DNA from: Silvimonas iriomotensis
GTDB lineage: Bacteria > Pseudomonadota > Gammaproteobacteria > Burkholderiales > Chitinibacteraceae
DNA: 64,000 nt
Direction of reading: 5' to 3'
NCBI RefSeq assembly: GCF_014645535.1
Contig: NZ_BMLX01000003.1
Span: forward strand, 1-64,000
In this document: positions 8,771 to 17,916 of the stretch, in pieces
Layout of the letters: the number at the start of each line of letters is the position of its first letter
How positions within the stretch are numbered: the stretch's first letter is position 1
Program-made: the position numbers and the translations under genes
Notes under the pieces: model-generated
Told to the model about the DNA's origin: nothing
Databases searched by the model: none
The model's input: only the letters and a program-made list of their open reading frames with translations

Positions 8771-9508
8771 ATGAAGAAACTGCCGAGAATGGGACAGATG
8801 CTCTCATTGATTGATAACAGTGACTCGCTTCAATGGCACACAGTCTCCTCATTCCTTCCAGACCCAGAGCGCCTGCGCGTCTACGATGGCATTCTCGATT
8901 TCGGGTGCTGGAGAACGGAGCTAAACGCTCTCGATTTAATCTCTGCCATGGCCGCCTATGGGCCCAAAGTTGAGGCATTGTCGGTAGTGGTTGCAGGGAA
9001 ACATAGTGGCCCGGACCCAGATGCTATGCAGATGGCGTCCTCAGTTTTGGGCCGGTTGGTCGAAGCGCTCAGGCCTCTTCGCGAACGCTATCCAGATTTC
9101 CCGATATCGAATGACGAATGGATGCTGAATACCATCTGGTTCCCCTACCAAACACGAGGGCCTTGCTGGTTCGCGGCTTTTGATACGGAATATGACGGGT
9201 TAGCTCAGTTCTGTTTTCAGAGGCGTCCCGACGGGGGTTGGAGCGTAGACCAGTTGCTGGGTACAGGTAATGGCTTGGTTGAGGGGGTTTTTCTGGCGCG
9301 AGAGTGTATTGAGCGGCTCAATCGCCCTGAGGTTTCTGATGAAGGCTTTGACCGCATACTCCTCCGCATCCAGGAAGAACGTCTGGTTGGGCCGGAACTG
9401 ATAGATGCCCTCAGCTCGGTCGTGGCCAAGGAAGTCGTGGGTTTGCCGGCGTGGGAGCTTGAGCATCTTGGAGGCTGCTTCGAACGATATCGAGAGGTAA
9501 ACACGTGA
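8771..9508 (+). CDS. Hypothetical protein of the accessory island
   Basis: A soluble 245-residue protein. It has an aromatic-rich middle (WMLNTIWFPYQTRGPCWFAAFD) and an acidic, helical C-terminus. No family is recognised. An alternative start at 8798 has a better purine-rich leader, so the first nine residues are uncertain. It is the longest unknown of the plus-strand run. No signal peptide or membrane segment is visible. Confidence 0.55.
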   Translation: MKKLPRMGQMLSLIDNSDSLQWHTVSSFLPDPERLRVYDGILDFGCWRTELNALDLISAMAAYGPKVEALSVVVAGKHSGPDPDAMQMASSVLGRLVEALRPLRERYPDFPISNDEWMLNTIWFPYQTRGPCWFAAFDTEYDGLAQFCFQRRPDGGWSVDQLLGTGNGLVEGVFLARECIERLNRPEVSDEGFDRILLRIQEERLVGPELIDALSSVVAKEVVGLPAWELEHLGGCFERYREVNT

Positions 9509-9566
9509 TTAGCCGTTTCCGAAAACGTAGGATGTGTTTGCCAAAACTACGGGGCGCCTCCCTGCA

Positions 9567-9845
9567 ATGAAGCCAATTGGACAGCAAATACCTACAGGTG
9601 ATGCCCATACCTGGAAGGAAAGAAGCCGTGGCTACGCCTCAATTAGTCATTTGCTTCGTGACTTGATAAGTACGTATGACGCTCACAGGAATGATGCTGG
9701 AGCGTTCCTGTATGAGGTCTTTGACGCGTTCACGTTGGATGAGCTCACGTACGTCTGGAAATGGGATGCGGATGGCTCTGGAGCTGGCTTGTCAGACGCT
9801 GAGCTTGATAAAAGATTGGCGCATCTCCTTGCCAGCGATGGTTGA
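9567..9845 (+). CDS. Small hypothetical protein
   Basis: The frame can start at GTG 9534 or ATG 9567. I prefer the ATG, giving 92 residues beginning MKPIGQQIP. It is predicted helical, with a C-terminal acidic segment DADGSGAGLSDAELD. That segment looks slightly like a calcium-binding loop, but a single loop is not sufficient evidence. No family is recognised. It lies within the compact plus-strand unit. Confidence 0.5.
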   Translation: MKPIGQQIPTGDAHTWKERSRGYASISHLLRDLISTYDAHRNDAGAFLYEVFDAFTLDELTYVWKWDADGSGAGLSDAELDKRLAHLLASDG

Positions 9846-9876
9846 AGTTCAGGGGAAAAACGAGCGATAAATTCTT

Positions 9877-10263
9877 ATGAGCTTATCCAGAATCTTTATT
9901 GCCACGGCATTGCTCTCCCAACTAGTGCAAGCGGCCGCACCACCGCAGAGTAAAACATGCACGCTTCCCGTTCCTGATGATGGTGAGGTCAAGGCATCCT
10001 TTCCCAATGAAACTGGGTGGGTTGATAAAGCAGGCAAAGGGTTCGTCGATATTCAATCGACCAGTTCCGAACGTATCCGCGTTTACTTCAATCGCGAGAC
10101 ACAGTTCTACACCAGCTTTGGTGGGGATTATGAGCCTACTGACTTGGCGCACGGTCAACGAGTTTGGGTATGGTTTAAGGACTGCAAACCGGCAGTCCGT
10201 GGCAGTGGTACCGCGGCATTTCTGCAGCTCTATTCCAGGGACCCAGCGGACCAGCCCATGTGA
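9877..10263 (+). CDS. Small exported hypothetical protein
   Basis: This 128-residue protein has a Sec signal peptide (hydrophobic IFIATALLSQLV with a cleavage site after Q-A-A-A), leaving a mature domain of about 108 residues. Two cysteines (in KTCTLPV and FKDCKPA) could form a disulfide in the periplasm. No family is recognised. It is the last intact gene of the left island run. A periplasmic inhibitor role is possible but is only inference. Confidence 0.6.
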   Translation: MSLSRIFIATALLSQLVQAAAPPQSKTCTLPVPDDGEVKASFPNETGWVDKAGKGFVDIQSTSSERIRVYFNRETQFYTSFGGDYEPTDLAHGQRVWVWFKDCKPAVRGSGTAAFLQLYSRDPADQPM

Positions 10264-10620
10264 AGGTTGCTTATTCCACGCCTTAATCTGATGAGTTCAA
10301 CAATTACAAATATGCCTCCAACAACCTGGGACCGGCCAGAAAAAGCAGTCATACAGGTCTTTTTAGGTTATATCCTCAAAAAGCATTTGAGATTACTGCC
10401 CGTTTTTCGCCGCCTCCAATAGGCTCGGTAATGCTTAAATCCGTTCCGGAAGGTCAGGTTATAGTTTTCATGGATTTTCCTGGCCACGCACCCGGAATAA
10501 AAATCCCTACTATTTGACGGTTGGTCGACGTTGTCTTGCAAGGGTGTATTGACGCTTTATGGTTAATCTCCACCCAGGAATTGCTTAAAGACACACAGCG
10601 CTTTTACCGTGAAATGGCGG
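10264..10620 (+). other. Gene-free stretch holding a coding-like remnant without a start
   Basis: No complete gene is seen. From 10287 to the stop at 10515-10517 a 76-codon frame without a start codon reads like the end of a protein, with KAFEITARFSPPP, VPEGQVIVFMDFPGH and a final PTI. It directly follows a stop at 10284. A shorter frame from ATG 10291 (43 codons) overlaps it in another register. I take this as a gene 3' end left by a deletion at the edge of the island. Confidence 0.3.
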
Positions 10621-10624
10621 TATT

Positions 10625-10653
10625 AAAACGGGACCTGATCGGTCCCGTTTTTT
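10625..10653. terminator. Strong rho-independent terminator at the island/core boundary
   Basis: A perfect 11-bp stem AAAACGGGACC / GGTCCCGTTTT with a TGATC loop is followed by more T residues on the plus strand. The A run on the other side makes it usable from both directions. It lies between the plus-strand island genes and the end of the minus-strand DUF1254 operon. Confidence 0.85.
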
Positions 10654-10698
10654 GTTGGGCGCCCGTCTGCCGATGGCGCGCAGCGGGTCGTCAGCACC

Positions 10699-12180
10699 TT
10701 AGTGCGGTTCAAGATCGCCTGGTTTCCATTCTTTGCTGAAGAACGCTTTGGTGGGCCCGTACAGGCGCAGGATCACAAAGTAGCCTTTCTGCGGCAGCGT
10801 GCGCAGCCAGTTCTTGCCCGCGCCCGGGTTGTCGGGCCCAAAGCTGATATCAATGCTGCCGTCGGCGTTGGTGGCGGGTTTGTCCATGGTATTGATCGAC
10901 GGGAAGGCTTGTCCGTTATCCACACCAGCGGCGGTGATCGAGTCGTAAATGGTGACTGACCAGAACAAGGCCGCAGGAATGCCCTTGGGCAGGTGCAGCG
11001 TGTACTTGTTGCTGCCGTTCAGAAAGTGCCCCTTGGCATCGACAAACGTGGCCGGGTATTTGGCGCCGACGTTTTCCATGTTCACCGCCATGCCAGGGCT
11101 GGCCGAATAGGCGTTGGTGAAGAAGCCCGTGCGCGGATCAATGTAGTTAAAACCAGGCGCGCTGAAGGTGGCATTGCCGGGGAAGACGTTCAGCCAGCGC
11201 CGGTCCGGGTACCACGTACCGTTCTCGACGATGCTTTGCGGCAGGTACGACACCGTGTGTCCCATATTGGCGGCAGTCCGGGCGGCCTGGTCGAGCAAGG
11301 TGGCTTGTTCCGGTGTCGGCGCAAATGGTTTGTCTGCCCTGACGCCCACTGCCGCCAGCATGCCGCGCATTTCCAGATCGGCCGGATCAACATATTCATG
11401 CTTGATAAACCGGTCGAGCATCGCAAACGCGCTGCCATCTTTCGGGTACAGCATGTTCACCGGCACGCCGGAGGCATTGGGGAACTGCATCGGTTTGGCT
11501 GATGCCGCCTTGCCCAGCGGGTAAATACGGGTTTTTTCCATCACCGCGACAGGCGCGGCCAGTTGGTGCGGGTCTTTGAAAAAGCCGCGCCAGAACACGA
11601 ACACGTTATACGTGCGCGAGCGCATGGTGATGTAGCCGTCCGGAATATCGCCCTGGTAGTCTGGCGGCAGGATCAGATACTTGCCGCCCTTGCCGTGATC
11701 CGGCCCCGGCAAGCCCACATCGCCGCACCATTGGCGGCCTTCAATCTGACCCACCGTGCAGATCGGGCGCTGGAAGAAGTCATCCAGAATGCCCTGCATG
11801 CCAGGCGGCACCTCAATCACCATCGGGCCGTCCTGTTTGAGGTCCAGGTAACCCATGGCATAGATGACGTCCGAATTGGGCGTGGTCACCAGCGTTTTGG
11901 CGTTGAGGCGGTCTTTCCAGATCGGCAACACGTTGTAGCCGGCGCCGAAGGTTTTTTCAGAACCCTCTTTCATGGCGTACATATTGAGCGCCGGCAGCGC
12001 CCAGATATAACTTTGCACCGCGCGCTGGAAAAACAGTTCGTCCTGCAATTTGCGGGCGTCTTCGGCAGACGGGTAGCCCTGCGGGAAAGGCACCGACGCA
12101 AGTGCCTCATAACGGGCATCGGCCGCGTGCACATTCAGCGCCAGGCTGGCCAGCAGCCCGGCCAACAGTGATTTTTTCAT
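10699..12180 (-). CDS. DUF1254/DUF1214 exported protein
   Basis: This 493-residue protein has a Sec signal peptide (KKSLLAGLLASLALNVHA). It has the two-part layout of the family: an N-terminal DUF1254 with PNSDVIYAMGYLDL (about residues 95-110) and a C-terminal DUF1214 with NGSNKYTLHLPKGIPA and FWSVTIYD (about residues 380-410). The biochemical role of the family is not firmly known. It is the last gene of a four-gene minus-strand operon, 21 bases after a second DUF1254 gene. The two share only the family plan and are probably old paralogues. Confidence 0.85.
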   Translation of the reverse strand: MKKSLLAGLLASLALNVHAADARYEALASVPFPQGYPSAEDARKLQDELFFQRAVQSYIWALPALNMYAMKEGSEKTFGAGYNVLPIWKDRLNAKTLVTTPNSDVIYAMGYLDLKQDGPMVIEVPPGMQGILDDFFQRPICTVGQIEGRQWCGDVGLPGPDHGKGGKYLILPPDYQGDIPDGYITMRSRTYNVFVFWRGFFKDPHQLAAPVAVMEKTRIYPLGKAASAKPMQFPNASGVPVNMLYPKDGSAFAMLDRFIKHEYVDPADLEMRGMLAAVGVRADKPFAPTPEQATLLDQAARTAANMGHTVSYLPQSIVENGTWYPDRRWLNVFPGNATFSAPGFNYIDPRTGFFTNAYSASPGMAVNMENVGAKYPATFVDAKGHFLNGSNKYTLHLPKGIPAALFWSVTIYDSITAAGVDNGQAFPSINTMDKPATNADGSIDISFGPDNPGAGKNWLRTLPQKGYFVILRLYGPTKAFFSKEWKPGDLEPH

Positions 12181-12201
12181 GATGGATATCCTTGCTGCGG
12201 G

Positions 12202-13659
12202 TTACTGGGCCGGCTCGACCGGGGGCGGCGTCCACTGTCCGCCAGTGACCGCCGCTTCAGGCCAGTACGCGCGGACATACAAAGAGAAGTTTTCATCTTT
12301 GGGGGCCGGCAACCAGTTGGCGCGTCGGGCCGGATCAGTCGGCGCATCTGCCTGCACATAAATGGTCAGCGAGCCATCTGCGTTCTTGTGCAGGTCCTTG
12401 TTTTTGGTGCCCAGCGAATAACGCTTGATGTCATTGGGCGCGAAGAAGTGGTCTTCGTTGTACAGCGTGAGCGACCAGAACCCCTTCACCGGCGGCAACT
12501 GGCCGGCCGGGAAAGTCACCGTGTACTTGCCGGCCCCGTTCAGGCGCTGGCCTTTGACGTCGAGCGCCTGGTAGAAGTACTTGGTCTCGTTGGGCTTGTT
12601 CACAAAAATATTGGATCTGGCCACGGCCGTACGCATGAAGTAGTCCGTGCCGAACGCCGCGCCGTTGCTTTCGGTGGTCCAGTTGTACGGCAGCGGCAAC
12701 CCGTAGCTCTGAAATTGCAGCAGCGGTTTGACGAGTTCTGCTTCGGTCTTTTTCGCCTCATCAATCATGGCGGCCTTGAGAGCCGGGTCTTGCTGGGCCG
12801 CGGCCACCAGTGCGCGCATGGTGGCGTAACGGGCGGCTTCGCCCGGCAGCGGCGGTGCGTCGTTCAACAGGGCAGGCAGCTCATCAAAGAACTTGTCCGG
12901 GCTGACCCATTGGGTTTCGCCGCCGGTACCGCTGTCTTGCGCCGGGAAATGCGGCTGGCTGGCCCAGTCGGTGTGCTTCATCTTGCCGTCGTACATACTG
13001 AGCGGGTACATGTCGACGCCGGCAATCACGGACTGGATGGCCTTGCGGTCTTCAGGCGTGTCATCCATGAACACGCGCGGAATCACAAAACCGGTGTTGG
13101 TTTTGGCGCGGAATACTTTGGTAATGCCGGCGGGGACCTTGCCTTTCCAGTTGGGGCCCACCAGCAGGTAAAACCCCGGCTTGGTGCCATACATCTTGCC
13201 GATATCGGCAAAGCTGTCCGAGCGCAGATCCACCACCTGATATACCCAGAAACGGCTGCCGAAGTCCGGCACCTGGATCACGACCGGGCTGATATCCAGA
13301 CCGATACTGCCCGCGCCGTAGACCACATCCTGGTTGGGGCACGCCACCAGCCGTTCTTGCGGTTCGATATAGTCGCTGAGCATGGAGAGCCGGTTCAGCG
13401 GTGCCACCGGCACAATCCCGCCCATCAGGCCCGGATGCGGCAGGTCCTTGAACGTCAACCGGCGGTTGTAGATGTTGGCCAGCGGCCAGCCCCAGAAATA
13501 GGTATCGCGGGCAACCAGCCGGGCATAGGCCTCGGTATAGCGGGTGTTGGCAACCGGCCCGGCGACGGTTTCGGTCGCGGCTTGCGATTGGGCGGCCTGG
13601 GCAGGCGCCAGCGACAACAACAAGGCGGCGCTAAGGGGGAGCAGCAAATGACGGCTCAT
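12202..13659 (-). CDS. DUF1254/DUF1214 exported protein (second copy)
   Basis: This 485-residue protein begins with a Sec signal peptide (LLLPLSAALLLSLAPAQA). The N-terminal DUF1254 part shows PNQDVVYGAGSIGLD and the DUF1214 part shows GKYTVTFPAGQLPP and FWSLTLYN. It ends in a proline-rich tail (TPPPVEPAQ). It precedes the other DUF1254 gene by 21 bases, so translation or transcription is probably joint. Periplasmic location is inferred from the signal peptide. Confidence 0.85.
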   Translation of the reverse strand: MSRHLLLPLSAALLLSLAPAQAAQSQAATETVAGPVANTRYTEAYARLVARDTYFWGWPLANIYNRRLTFKDLPHPGLMGGIVPVAPLNRLSMLSDYIEPQERLVACPNQDVVYGAGSIGLDISPVVIQVPDFGSRFWVYQVVDLRSDSFADIGKMYGTKPGFYLLVGPNWKGKVPAGITKVFRAKTNTGFVIPRVFMDDTPEDRKAIQSVIAGVDMYPLSMYDGKMKHTDWASQPHFPAQDSGTGGETQWVSPDKFFDELPALLNDAPPLPGEAARYATMRALVAAAQQDPALKAAMIDEAKKTEAELVKPLLQFQSYGLPLPYNWTTESNGAAFGTDYFMRTAVARSNIFVNKPNETKYFYQALDVKGQRLNGAGKYTVTFPAGQLPPVKGFWSLTLYNEDHFFAPNDIKRYSLGTKNKDLHKNADGSLTIYVQADAPTDPARRANWLPAPKDENFSLYVRAYWPEAAVTGGQWTPPPVEPAQ

Positions 13660-13737
13660 CTTGGTTCTCCGGAACAGGTTGGAATGCCCGTCAACACGGG
13701 CATGTTGAGATCACGAAATCGGCACACAGAACAGCAA

Positions 13738-14526
13738 TCAAAGACCACCCAGGGTCAGGTTCAGGCCGCCCAGCACGGTCCAGTGCGGCTGGCCGGCACC
13801 GTCATGCCAGACGGTGACCTGCGGTTCCAGGTAAAGGTTGTAAACCGTCTTGCCATCACGCCAGACCTTGCCGGCACCGAAACCGGCCGGGATATACCCT
13901 TCGCCGTTGTTCAGGTTGAAGTTCCAGATGCCGGTGGAGCGCAGATACCAGCCTTCAGGCAGGTTGTAGATCAGAAAGGGTTGCACCGTGGCGCTGTTGA
14001 CGTTGGGGCGGCTGTTGTCACCGGCAAAGGAGTGCTGCCACTGCACCAGCGCGCCCAGCAAGCGCTCCGGCGTGGGGTTCACCACCACGGCGGCAAGGCC
14101 CGCCTGCCATTTGCCGGTGCCCAGTTCGTCATGCGTGGCGGTGGGCATGGTCAGCAAGGGGCCGATACCAAGCTGCACGTCCTTGTTGCCCATCAAGAAG
14201 ATATCGAACAAGTTCACATCCCCCAGTGCGGTGCTGTAGCCGCCATCCGGGGCCGGGCGTGTGCTGACCGGGACCGTGAGCCGGAACAATTGCGGGAGCG
14301 GCAACAGCCCCGGCGCAACCGGCAAGGTGCCGCGCAGCAAAAAGTCATTGGTGTGTTTGTCCGAGTCAAACAGGGACGGCACGTAATAGTCCTGGAAATT
14401 CAGGCCTGGCGCGGGGTTGAGCGGGTTATTGCTTTTGTTGGCATCGTCTGCCGACGCAGAGGCCAGGGCATGGCCGGCAACGGTGCAAAACGCAAGCCAT
14501 CGCAGGCTTTGCGACAAGATCGACAT
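13738..14526 (-). CDS. Outer-membrane beta-barrel-like exported protein
   Basis: This 262-residue protein starts with a signal peptide (WLAFCTVAGHALASA). The rest is an alternating pattern of short amphipathic strands and Gly/Asn/Asp turns ending in an aromatic/Leu strand, as in small barrels of the phenol-degradation MetA/transporter type. I cannot assign a substrate. It is the second gene of the DUF1254 operon (88 bases after the first, 78 before the next). Confidence 0.65.
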   Translation of the reverse strand: MSILSQSLRWLAFCTVAGHALASASADDANKSNNPLNPAPGLNFQDYYVPSLFDSDKHTNDFLLRGTLPVAPGLLPLPQLFRLTVPVSTRPAPDGGYSTALGDVNLFDIFLMGNKDVQLGIGPLLTMPTATHDELGTGKWQAGLAAVVVNPTPERLLGALVQWQHSFAGDNSRPNVNSATVQPFLIYNLPEGWYLRSTGIWNFNLNNGEGYIPAGFGAGKVWRDGKTVYNLYLEPQVTVWHDGAGQPHWTVLGGLNLTLGGL

Positions 14527-14614
14527 GATGATTTCCCCATGATGGTGGATCGAAAATCTGTCTGCGGCCGGATTGGCTTATGGGCAATCCGGCCTGCATG
14601 GTGATGGGTAAGCG

Positions 14615-15541
14615 TCAGAAAATGCGGCGGTAGGACAGCATGTACACCTTGGCATCGGCCCCGCCATCGGGCTTGCTCAGGGTGTCGGTATAGGATGCGC
14701 TGATGGCATCGGCCGGGGACAGCAGCAGTTGCGCGCCAAAGCCGCCCTGCCAGGTGCTGCCGCCTTCGCTTTGCACCAGGTTGTTCACTTTGGTCTGGCC
14801 ACCGTGGTTGTAGTACAGGTCAACCGATGCCCAGAATGCTTGCGAGAAGCTGTAGCTGTAATGCCCTTCCAGCCCGATCTTCGGGTCTTGCTTGAGCGTC
14901 TGGTGGCCGAGGTATTCATCATTGTTGCCAAACCACTGCACCCACGCGTTGGCCTCGATCCAGCTATTGCCAAACGGGTGCCCGAACGCCAGTTCCGGTT
15001 TGACCGCCCAACGGTTCGCGCCGGTATTCACGGTTTTGTTGGCGTCATAACTGCCGGTTGGGGCGGTGACCCACACTGCTGCGCTCAGAAAGGTCTCCGG
15101 CTTCCAGCGCATGAACTGGTCGAGCGTCAGCGCTGGCCCGCCAAAAATGTTCTGTACCAGCACGATATTGGTATCGCCCCAGCCGCGCCTTGAGTGATCT
15201 ACCGCCGTGCCCGGCAAGGAGAGATCAACGTTGGCATAAGGTTGCAGCACCTGAATGCCGGCCACCTTGTCGCCCAGCCCGGTCCAGGCATAGGCAAAGC
15301 GGGCAAGACCGACATCGATGGACGCATTGGCATCCTTGATGGGCAGGTTGGTATCGAGCGAGGTGTTGGAATCAACGTGAAAATAATAGGCAAAACCGAT
15401 CGGGGTATCGATCGGCAGGTTCTGCCAGTCGCGCGCATTATCTGCCTGTGCCAATGCACTGAACCCGCAGGAAATGGCCGCAAAAGCGGTAAAAATGCTT
15501 CACCGGCAAGCCTTTGCCTTCAGGCCGGTGCGTTGATTCAT
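14615..15541 (-). pseudogene. MetA-type (phenol degradation) outer-membrane barrel gene with an in-frame TGA in its signal peptide
   Basis: The conserved body (279 codons from about 15454) matches the PF13557 barrel family: TPIGFAYYFHVDSN, RRGWGDTNIVLVQN, WVTAPTGSYD and a final aromatic strand SYRRIF. The natural start is ATG 15541, 10 bases after AAGGAA. It reads MNQRTGLKAKACR, then TGA at 15500-15502, then SIFTAFAAISCGFSALAQA. A TGG there would give a textbook signal peptide. As it stands the product stops after 13 residues, and a TTG start at 15454 would lack export information. It is a nonsense mutation, a sequencing error or rare readthrough. It is the first gene of the DUF1254 operon. 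Confidence 0.7.
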
Positions 15542-15775
15542 GGGGGTTTCCTTCAGGAGATTTTGATGATGCGTTGCAACTCAAAGTAGGTTAGGAAATG
15601 CTTCTGTTCAAGGATTGTTGTCAATAATATTGAGAGTTACAGTAAGTTTCCTTAGGGTTTGCCTTAATGAGTGGCATCAGGCGTAAGCTGAAAACGCAGC
15701 TCGCCAGACCTCGTTTCTGGCCCGGGCTTGTCCGGTCAGCCGCTGTGTCTGAACGACCCATGTAGAGAGAAACCG

Positions 15776-16417
15776 ATGCTTGATGCGCTGACCCTGAGTA
15801 CCTATGCCGCAGTCGTTCTGGCCTTGATGCTGGTGCCTGGGCCGGCCGTGTTGCTGCTGCTGACGCGGACAGCCCAGGGCGGGACGCGGGTGGGCCTGGC
15901 GACGGGCGCCGGTATTGCGCTGGGGGATTTCATTCACACGCTGGTTGCGGCGGCCGGGTTATCGACCATCTTGATGACCTCTGCCGTGGCATTCAGCGTG
16001 GTCAAATATGTGGGGGCCGCGTATCTGGTTTACCTGGGCGTCCGCGCCATCAAGGCTCCGCTGAGCCAGGCGCACCCGGCCGTGCCAGCCGCGCGCCACC
16101 GGGCGTTGATCACGCCCTGGCTGGCTTTCTGGCAGGCTGTGCCGGCGGAAGTGCTGAACCCCAAAACGGCGCTTTTTTTCCTGGCATTCCTGCCGCAGTT
16201 TGTGCATGCCGAACGCGGCCATGTACTGGCGCAGTTTCTGCAACTGGGGCTGGTGTTTGTGGTGTTATCCATCAGCTATACCAGCGTGCTGGTGCTGGCC
16301 ACGCGGCCACTGGCGCGCGTCGTGCGGCATATGGGCTGGCTGCGTCGCTGGCAGAACAAGCTTGTCGGCACGCTCTTTCTGGCGCTGGGCCTCAAGGTTG
16401 CGCTGCAAAAGCAATAA
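15776..16417 (+). CDS. LysE/RhtB-family amino-acid exporter
   Basis: This 213-residue inner-membrane protein probably has six transmembrane segments. It shows the family's first-helix signature MLVPGPAVLLLLTRTAQGG near residue 15 and LNPKTALFFLAFLPQFV near residue 125. The family exports basic or neutral amino acids or related metabolites. The start at 15776 follows GAGAGAAA and removes a non-conserved 16-residue extension. It is divergent from the DUF1254 operon across about 230 bases. The substrate cannot be read from sequence. Confidence 0.88.
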   Translation: MLDALTLSTYAAVVLALMLVPGPAVLLLLTRTAQGGTRVGLATGAGIALGDFIHTLVAAAGLSTILMTSAVAFSVVKYVGAAYLVYLGVRAIKAPLSQAHPAVPAARHRALITPWLAFWQAVPAEVLNPKTALFFLAFLPQFVHAERGHVLAQFLQLGLVFVVLSISYTSVLVLATRPLARVVRHMGWLRRWQNKLVGTLFLALGLKVALQKQ

Positions 16418-16532
16418 CCGCATCAGCCGCTGCAGCGGCATCCTGTTAGTCGCCATACCAGGAAGACGTCACTACTTTTAAACCGCCCATGCAAGCCCGA
16501 TAGTGGAACCTCACATTCTGGAGGTTTACCGC

Positions 16533-17420
16533 ATGCGTATCTTTCTGACGGGCGCGACCGGCTTTATTGGCTCCGCCCTTGTTCCGGAACTACTTCAAGC
16601 CGGCCATGAAGTCGTCGGCATGACCCGCTCTGACGAAGGCGCGCGGGCGCTGGCCGCGGCCGGGGCGCAGGCCTATCGGGGCACCCTGGAAGAACCCGAA
16701 GGCATCCGGCGTGGTGCGGCAGAAGCCGATGCCGTGATCCATACCGCCTTCGATCATGATTTCTCCAGGTTTGTAGAGAACTGCGAGAAAGACAAACGCG
16801 TGATCGCCGCACTGGGTACCGCGCTGGCGGGCAGCAACCGGCCCCTGGTCATTACTTCCGGCACCGGTCTGGGTATGGGAGAACACGGCGAGCCGGCGCG
16901 CGAGGATATCTGCAACCTGAGCCATCCCAACCCGCGCGTGGCCTCGGAAATGGCCGGCAATGCCTTGCTGGAGGCCGGTATCAATCTGTCGGTCATGCGT
17001 TTGCCGCAAGTGCATAACCCGCACAAACAGGGGCTGATTTCGCCGCTGATAGATATTGCGCGCCAGAAAGGCGTCGTGGCCTGGGTGGGGGACGGGCAGA
17101 ATCGCTGGCCGGCCGGGCATCTTTCAGATGTGGTGCGGCTTTACCGCCTGGCCATGGAAGCCGCCAGACCCGGCGCGCGCTATCACGCGGTAGGGGAAGA
17201 AGGCGTCACCAGCCGCGAGATTGCCGAGGCACTGGGCCAGCGCCTGAACCTGCCGGTGAAATCCATCGCCCCTGAAGACGCCGCCGCCCACTTTGGGTGG
17301 ATGGGCATGTTCGTCAGCCTGGATATGCCGGCCTCCAGCGCGCAGACCCAGGCCACGCTGGGCTGGCGTCCCGCCGGCCCGACGCTGGTCGCTGACTTGC
17401 TGGATGCGCGCGGCCGCTGA
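16533..17420 (+). CDS. Extended SDR / NAD-dependent epimerase-like oxidoreductase
   Basis: The start at ATG 16533 follows GGAGG by about 10 bases; the frame also opens earlier at a GTG. The 295 residues begin with the Rossmann motif GATGFIGSALVPELL, followed by the adenine-binding acidic region and later TSGTGLGMGEHG and MRLPQVHNP. The usual YxxxK is not evident (a Ser/Asn-rich loop stands there), which is common in atypical SDR proteins. The protein is cytosolic. The substrate is unknown. It is followed by a VOC-family gene 65 bases downstream. Confidence 0.85.
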   Translation: MRIFLTGATGFIGSALVPELLQAGHEVVGMTRSDEGARALAAAGAQAYRGTLEEPEGIRRGAAEADAVIHTAFDHDFSRFVENCEKDKRVIAALGTALAGSNRPLVITSGTGLGMGEHGEPAREDICNLSHPNPRVASEMAGNALLEAGINLSVMRLPQVHNPHKQGLISPLIDIARQKGVVAWVGDGQNRWPAGHLSDVVRLYRLAMEAARPGARYHAVGEEGVTSREIAEALGQRLNLPVKSIAPEDAAAHFGWMGMFVSLDMPASSAQTQATLGWRPAGPTLVADLLDARGR

Positions 17421-17485
17421 TTGCGCAGGCCATGCGCCCGGGGCGGTAAGGTCCCGGGTGTGGTTTTACCCGATCCGGAGCGCTC

Positions 17486-17872
17486 ATGTTTGATCACGTT
17501 GTTTTTGGTGTCAGCGACTATGCCGCGAGCAAAGCGTTCTTTCTCAAGGCACTTGAACCGATTGGCCTGATCGTGGTGCAAGAAGGCGCGCACGGCATTG
17601 AAATGAGCGCTGACGACAAAACCTCGCTCTGTCTTTTTCAGACCGACGAAAAACCCGCCCGCCTGCACCTGGCGTTTGTGGCGCAAAACCGCCAGCAAGT
17701 CGACGCCTTTCACCGCGCCGCCCTGGCCGCCGGCGGTACGGACCACGGCGCGCCCGGCTTGCGCCCGCATTACCATGCGCACTACTACGCCGCCTTCGTC
17801 ATCGGCCCGGACGGGCACAATATCGAGATGGTATGCCATCACCCTGAAGGCCAGCCTTTTCAGCACAGCTAG
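17486..17872 (+). CDS. VOC-family protein (glyoxalase/bleomycin resistance fold)
   Basis: This 128-residue single-domain protein is built of two beta-alpha-beta-beta-beta modules. The first opens with FDHVVFGVSDYAASKAFF and the second starts near LHLAFVAQN. The last strand has GPDGHNIEMVCH, where Glu is the usual fourth metal ligand. A His in the first strand (FDH) is a second candidate ligand. Members act as lyases, dioxygenases or drug-binding proteins; the specific role is not readable. The start has a GGAG-containing leader. Confidence 0.85.
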   Translation: MFDHVVFGVSDYAASKAFFLKALEPIGLIVVQEGAHGIEMSADDKTSLCLFQTDEKPARLHLAFVAQNRQQVDAFHRAALAAGGTDHGAPGLRPHYHAHYYAAFVIGPDGHNIEMVCHHPEGQPFQHS

Positions 17873-17916
17873 CTCTCTACCCCTCAACGCTGCCTCGCGC
17901 GCACCTCAACACACCT

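Noticed and set aside
10521-10739. A 72-codon plus-strand frame at the island/core boundary
   Set aside because: It reads through the strong terminator hairpin and into the end of the DUF1254 gene.
12388-14604. A 738-codon plus-strand open frame across the DUF1254 and barrel genes
   Set aside because: It crosses two minus-strand genes and the gap between them, with Arg/His/Gly-rich shadow composition and no domain.
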